Positions 61,775 to 64,000 of a stretch of 64,000 nucleotides of DNA are shown piece after piece. How positions within the stretch are numbered: the first letter of the stretch is position 1; every line of letters begins with the position of its first letter. Below the pieces are notes generated by a model. It saw only the letters and a list, made by a program, of their open reading frames with translations, did not search any database and was not told the DNA's origin. Made by a program: the position numbers and the translations under genes. Source of the DNA: Sistotremastrum niveocremeum HHB9708 (lineage: Eukaryota > Basidiomycota > Agaricomycetes > Sistotremastrales > Sistotremastraceae); assembly GCA_001630475.1 (NCBI GenBank), contig KV419396.1, positions 62,001 through 126,000 of the forward strand, given 5' to 3'.

Positions 61775-62706
61775 GGTGTTGACGGATGTGAGGATGGAGC
61801 GGAGTTGACTGTATGGGCGCCTCTGTTTTGTCGCCGAAAATCATGATCCAACTTGATCTTGAACTTGCAGTGGACAGTGATGCTGATAGAAATGACCATT
61901 ATATAGATATAGTACAGACATACATGCCATGGTCAATTTAACAAAAACGTTGCAAACAGACCATCACTGAGATATCTGTATACAACAATGCACACAGGAA
62001 AAAAAGCAAACCTGAAGAAAAGGTTACTCGAAGAACAGGGAAAGAGACATGTCTGATATGGTTCCACTTCCACCCTTGTTCCATGTCATTCACAGAGCGT
62101 GTCGACTGATGGTAACGAGAGTCGTCCTCTTTATTTAGGACATTCATATGATGGCTTCTTTTATCTTGCTTTGTGTTACGCCTCAAGCTGACTTGCGTCA
62201 GTCGAGCTACACATGAGGTATGAACAACTTGGAAAATTTGGATTGATGGGAGGAAGGAGAATGGAGGCTTTGGCATGGGAATTGGTTGGGGTAGTGAACA
62301 GATTGATTTACAAGGGAGCAAGCTCCCCGATTATGTGCCAAGTATGCGTGGAAGAAACGAAAATGCTGCTTCTCAAACCTGGGGAAGCGCGGCTTCCCTG
62401 TGCTCATCCGCTGAAACGGACGAGGAAACGACAGCAATCGACATCGACTCGCACATCCGCAACGACGCGGGCGAAGGCATACGATGCGGTGGCAGTGGCC
62501 GGGAGGAACGGGAAGAAAGGAGAAAGAAAGTCCAAATGAATGATTGACAGTGAAACAGTTGAGAAAAGATGTTTTTGGTTTTGAGTTGCTTTATGTACGA
62601 CGCTGTATGCATATGAGGATCAAGACATGAAAACCCGCGCGAGAGACCGGAATAAGCAAAGTGAAGAAAATACGAGGCGATAGTTGGCTTGAATCGCCAA
62701 GTGTGT
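61775..62706. other. 930-base region upstream of CWC21, no confident gene
   Basis: Contains the CWC21 promoter and the 3' UTR of the Gln-rich gene. One plus-strand open frame in it has protein-like composition and is listed separately. Otherwise only short frames are seen. Confidence 0.45.
62275..62547 (+). CDS. unrecognised short open frame, possible gene fragment
   Basis: A 90-codon frame starting MGIGWGSEQIDLQGSKLPDY, continuing VPSMRGRNENAASQTW and SSAETDEETTAIDIDSH, and ending in a charged REEREERRKKVQMND. The frame stays open some 30 bases upstream of the ATG (ENGGFG). The mixed composition looks like the C-terminal exon of a real protein, but I found no upstream exon with matching splice sites and recognise no family. 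It could be a small gene, a relic exon or chance. Confidence 0.3.
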   Translation: MGIGWGSEQIDLQGSKLPDYVPSMRGRNENAASQTWGSAASLCSSAETDEETTAIDIDSHIRNDAGEGIRCGGSGREEREERRKKVQMND

Positions 62707-63982
62707 TCAGTATGCTTGGACTTCGACGTGAAGTCCGCTGTCTCGCCTCTCTCTCGCGCCCATCAGAACACCAAGGCCGCCAATCGCCTTTTTCCTGAGC
62801 CTGTTAGCGAAGTTTCGCTCGCCCAGCTCATCAACGGAGGCAGGAGGCCCACGAGGCTGTCTGGTCGGCTGGCTGTTCACTTTGATCTGCGGAACCTGAG
62901 CAGATACTGGTGACTGGGGAACGGGTCGACCGATACCAAGCCCCTCGTACAATCTCTTGCTAGCTTCTTCACGAGCCGACAAGGAACCACCAGATCCGGC
63001 TGACGACGGAGTCGTAGGGGAAGATGATTGCTCGTCGGACTTGCATGAAGAAGAGTCGTCGTTGTCATCAGCCGAGCTGACAGACAAAGCCGGGAGAGGA
63101 GATTGGACGGTCATCGCGAACGTCAGGGGCTGAGGACGCGCCCTCGAAGAGTTTTGCGTGACGATCGGTCCAACCGTTGTGGGTGACGATGGGGCGGGAG
63201 GTGACTTGGAAGAAGATCTGTTAACGTTGCCGTTCAAAACAGAGTTTGAGGTCTTCCTCCATGAGACAGCCGTATCCGACTTGGACGGAGCAAACGCTGG
63301 AGCGGATCCAAGAGCGGGAGTGGGATTGCCGGACCCAAGAGGGATACCACCACTAAGGACAGTGGTGCTGCCCGCGGTAGCAGGTGTGTTTGCAGGGGCA
63401 ACGAATCCGAGGGTGCGGCCCATGTCTTCGCCGAAGTTGGAACGACCTCCGACAAAAACGCTGGCATTGGGATTGAGACCACTGGCGGAGACTGCGCGGC
63501 TACCGAATCTCCCATCCAGTGCGGCGGTCATAGGTGGCTGGTTCTCAGAGGGTTCTCCGAATTGCTGCGCATGCAACTGTTCCTGCTGCCTCGCACGAAG
63601 CTGGGCAAGAGGGTTCATTTGCTGGGGGAAGCTGGTGACCGCAGGGCCGGCACTGAAAGGCTCGTGGATGCTGGAAAGGCGGCGGCGTTGCTGCTGCTGC
63701 AAAGCCTGTTGCTGTCTCTGAGACTGCAGAAGGGACTCGGCCTGGAGTTGTGCGTTCTGCTGTTGCTGTTGCTGTTGTTGCAAAGCCTGAAGTACATGTC
63801 AGCTGACATCCGATAGAGTGAAGAAAGTGACCTACTTGAAGACGCAACACCTCCATTTGCATCAACTGCATCTGGAACTGAAGCTGGGCCTGCGACTGAG
63901 CTTGGTTGGCTTGGGCTTGGGCTTGGGCTTGAGCCTGAGCCTGAGCGAGCAACTGGTACTCGGCGAAGTTGAGATTATTCAT
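62707..63982 (-). CDS. Gln/Ala-rich low-complexity protein, probably partial at right edge
   Basis: Two exons in view. The upstream exon gives MNNLNFAEYQLLAQ followed by an (AQ)n run and QLMQMEVLRLQ; a short intron (about 63785-63835) joins it to a poly-Gln exon (QQQQQQQQNAQLQAESLLQ). The rest is Ser/Pro/Thr-rich, with RRRLSSIHEPFSAGPAV, NPNASVFVGGRSNFGEDMGRTLGF and a conserved-looking C-terminus ASVDELGERNFANRLRKKAIGGLGVLMGARERRDSG. I do not recognise the family; Gln-rich tracts are common in fungal transcription co-regulators and RNA-binding proteins. A CTCAG just before the ATG at 63982 looks like a splice acceptor, so earlier exons probably lie beyond the window. Confidence 0.7.
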
Positions 63983-64000
63983 GCCTCCGCTGAGAACTGC

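Noticed and set aside
63545-63982. Long second frame over the Gln-rich gene
   Set aside because: Repetitive CAG-type codons keep all frames open; splice sites and composition support only the Gln-rich frame.

Overview
The window reads as nuclear DNA of a basidiomycete fungus, most likely an Agaricomycete. Genes are tightly packed on both strands. Most are broken by many short introns of about 45-70 bases with GTNNGT donors, CTAAC/CTGAC-like branch sites and YAG acceptors. The content fits the group: an AA5 glyoxal oxidase, a GH125 mannosidase, the alpha-aminoadipate lysine gene LYS12, a fungal NYN-like/CCCH zinc-finger protein and a kinase-NB-TPR receptor-like protein. Gene models were built by joining open frames across visible splice sites, so start and stop coordinates are firmer than some internal exon edges.

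Layout: 1-4039 is the 3' part of a Ty1/copia retrotransposon with its probable 3' LTR. Next come glyoxal oxidase (4.6-6.3 kb), a gene-poor 1.3 kb, an SDR (7.6-8.4), mitochondrial uS11 divergent with a hidden four-exon QCR9 (8.5-9.6), an ADP-ribosylglycohydrolase (9.7-11.0), the proteasome chaperone NAS2/PSMD9 (11.2-12.0), the inositol hexakisphosphate kinase KCS1 (12.5-16.5), an FHA-forkhead factor (17.0-18.9), a one-pass Ser/Thr-rich membrane protein (19.3-20.9), the PKA regulatory subunit (21.3-22.8) and a Ytp1-like membrane protein (23.7-26.0).

The middle holds COQ2, Rho-GDI, the NYN-like/CCCH gene, MCM4, a Gfo/Idh/MocA oxidoreductase, RPS25, BEM1, a C2-domain cytokinesis-type protein, GH125, a disordered protein, LYS12, CDT2, ARL1 and an Rbp95/C7orf50-type protein (26.4-52.3 kb). 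The end holds the kinase-NB-TPR protein (52.6-55.7), 5-aminolevulinate synthase, acetylornithine aminotransferase ARG8, the splicing factor CWC21 and a Gln-rich protein that probably runs off the right edge.

Most genes are core housekeeping. Themes are mitochondrial biosynthesis (uS11m, QCR9, COQ2, LYS12, HEM1, ARG8), S-phase control (MCM4 and CDT2, both with ACGCG-rich promoters), polarity and cytokinesis (Rho-GDI, BEM1, C2 protein) and nutrient signalling (PKA-R, KCS1). The most unusual gene is the minus-strand protein at 52635-55703: an apparently active protein kinase fused to a P-loop NTPase module and TPR-like repeats, the architecture of a fungal NLR-like intracellular receptor. No CRISPR array or convincing tRNA or rRNA gene was seen.
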